Assembly: GCA_949825065.1 (NCBI GenBank)
Contig: OX463865.1
Location: 17,437,763-17,501,762, forward strand
Direction: 5' to 3'
Origin: Odontocerum albicorne
Taxonomy: Eukaryota; Arthropoda; Insecta; Trichoptera; Odontoceridae
DNA: 64,000 nucleotides
How positions within the stretch are numbered: position 1 is the first letter of the stretch; every line of letters begins with the position of its first letter. The notes under the pieces are model-generated. The model was not told the DNA's origin, did no database searches, and saw only the letters and a list, made by a program, of their open reading frames with translations. The position numbers and the translations under genes were made by a program. This document shows positions 62,766 to 64,000 of this stretch, piece after piece.

Positions 62766-62993
62766 AGCCATTGTTGATTGTTGATTCATAGTTTTCTATC
62801 GCCATGACTTTGGATTCCGCATTCTATCATATCTTTATTTACATCTCTCATACAATTTACTTATCAGACTCATCCTCATTCTCCGACAAGTAATTCCTCT
62901 TCATTCTCCGACAACACTATCATGTCATCATGATGCAACAATCCGCATACATTACCATTTGACATTTGTATGCCACTCATAATGACCTGTGCA
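62766..62993. other. LINE 3' UTR and unassigned sequence
   Basis: AGAGCCATTGTTGATTGTTG follows the stop codon; a TTGATTGTTGATT short repeat may be the LINE 3' tail. A CATTCTCCGACAA phrase is directly repeated at 62876-62913. Confidence 0.4.
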
Positions 62994-63210
62994 ATACCTC
63001 CGTGGCCTAGTTGGTAAAACGCTTGTCTCCCAGCCTGGAGGTTGTGGAATCGATTCCCGTTGGAACCTAGATATATCTTTTTTAAAAAGATTCCAGCCTG
63101 GTTTTCACTTAAGGCCTCTTTAACATCTTTTTGGTTGGTTAGAAGACATTGCCGCGTGGCAAAAAGCCCGCCAGGTTTTACTGTATACAACGTAAGTGTA
63201 ATGTAATTTA
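62994..63210 (+). mobile_element. SINE-A, full-length copy
   Basis: Head ACCTCCGTGGCCTAGTTGGT (A box), GGAGGTTGTGGAATCGATTC (B box, one extra base), body TTCCAGCCTGGTTTTCACTT, tail TTGGTTGGTTAGAAGACATT, GCAAAAAGCCCGCCAGG and GTAAGTGTAATGTAA. Use it as a reference copy. Pol III internal promoter boxes are visible; no acceptor stem closes, so it is not a tRNA gene. Confidence 0.88.
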
Positions 63211-63337
63211 TTATGATAATTCGTTTACACACGAATATATGTAAATTTTAAAGCACAAAAGTTGATTAATTGGAAGAACTCGACTAAAAGCAATGTATCT
63301 TAAATTTAAAAAAAGGTAAATAAAAAAACACATATAT

Positions 63338-63430
63338 ACCAATAACTGAGTTGATCAAATATCCCAATAACTGGGTTGATCAAATATCCAAATAACTGAG
63401 TTGAACAAATATCCCAATAACTTAGTTGGA
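63338..63430. repeat. 25-bp tandem repeat, four copies
   Basis: Unit CAATAACTGAGTTGATCAAA plus TATCC. Confidence 0.93.
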
Positions 63431-63745
63431 CTATGATCTGTTGTTGAAAGTGATGAGGCTTACAGCCTTGTCATATGAAAGGAAGATGTTTGACCTTACA
63501 AAATTGTCAAATAATGTCAGCCCGTATTTCAACAGTCCGCAACTAACTCAGCTTGTCATGTTACACGTTACTTGTAGGCCCACTTAGCAAAATGTTTTGT
63601 TACATAATGAAGTAGTTGTAACTAATTATTTGTACAGCTCTAGCATAACAAGACTGCATAGACTGGGTAGTCGATTTGGACATTGTGTAAATTTTCATCC
63701 GGCTTTGACTACCAGGAATAATCAGCGTCTTTCCGCTCATGGACT
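63431..63745. other. No recognised feature
   Basis: Unassigned. Confidence 0.4.
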
Positions 63746-64000
63746 AGCGCCACGCTTAAACTGAGGTTGTTTATTGGCCTTCCCAGTTCACCGTTCCTTT
63801 TTTTTCATCGTCCATTACTCTCCATGCTGTGAGACTCTGGAACCAGTTACAAATCAACGTTAAACTCTCCCCGTCATTGACATGTTTTAAAAAGGGACTG
63901 AAAAACTCTTAATTTCAAGTCAGAAGTATAACTCGTTTAATTCCTGATTTGTCTTTCCTCTCCACCATTCCTTCCTTTTCCTTTGATTGATGATATCTCA
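63746..64000 (+). mobile_element. LINE-T 3' end, runs off the window
   Basis: CTGAGGTTGTTTATTGGCCT, then AGACTCTGGAACCAGTTACA (coding LHAVRLWNQLQINVKLSPSL) and the start of the 3' UTR (TTTGATTGATGATATCTCA) at the window edge. Confidence 0.8.

Overview
This window is AT-rich, non-coding animal DNA, almost certainly from an insect or other arthropod. It contains no recognisable host gene. The evidence is the transposon mix: RTE-type LINE fragments, a mariner transposase remnant, Tc1/mariner deletion derivatives, a PIF/Harbinger element with a MADF remnant, Helitron helicase fragments, solo LTRs and tRNA-derived SINEs. Copies are mostly truncated, nested or frame-broken. Almost all long ORFs here are by-products of tandem repeats or TE remnants, and no bacterial-style operon, CRISPR array, rRNA or genuine tRNA gene is visible. 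The texture is that of heterochromatin or a large intergenic region in a repeat-rich genome.

Family names used below are mine. SINE-A is tRNA-derived and shares its 3' tail with a LINE (LINE-T). SINE-B is a second tRNA-headed family with a different body. Family C is a short dispersed repeat with a B-box-like GGGTTTGAATCC. Family D is a roughly 220 bp retroposon-like repeat. Family E is a roughly 160-350 bp dispersed repeat, once found as a palindrome. Family P is a retroelement end usually found as head-to-head inverted pairs; it carries a CTGATGA...GAAAC hairpin motif. MITE-H is a palindromic foldback MITE. MITE-T is a TTAA-flanked, piggyBac-like MITE.

Layout. 1-11 kb: LINE-T, solo LTR, family P interrupted by an RTE insertion, two opposed Helitron fragments, a Tc1/mariner derivative. 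11-14 kb: a satellite of about 35 copies of an 80 bp unit. 14-20 kb: hairpin MITEs, a 28 bp minisatellite, and a locus where the head and the tail of SINE-A have each become a tandem array. 20-30 kb: four more satellites, SINE-B, SINE-A, LINE-T and RTE tails. 30-34 kb: family P, a deleted mariner, and a PIF/Harbinger element. 34-40 kb: two diverged arrays of one satellite family, a poly-C minisatellite, a fragment of an arthropod multicopy protein, and a 21 bp array open in several frames. 40-44 kb: LTR and RTE fragments and a higher-order satellite flanked by opposed MITE-T copies, one split by an RTE insertion. 44-48 kb: four tandem arrays and a MITE-H split by family P. 48-60 kb: Tc1/mariner derivative, SINEs, four family P loci, hairpins. 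60-64 kb: another Tc1/mariner derivative and the longest real coding remnant, an RTE reverse transcriptase (61632-62765).

The biology of interest is how the repeats interact. LINE-T and SINE-A share a tail, which suggests that LINE-T machinery mobilises SINE-A. Pieces of SINEs have been converted into satellites. Nested insertions with readable target-site duplications give a relative order of events.
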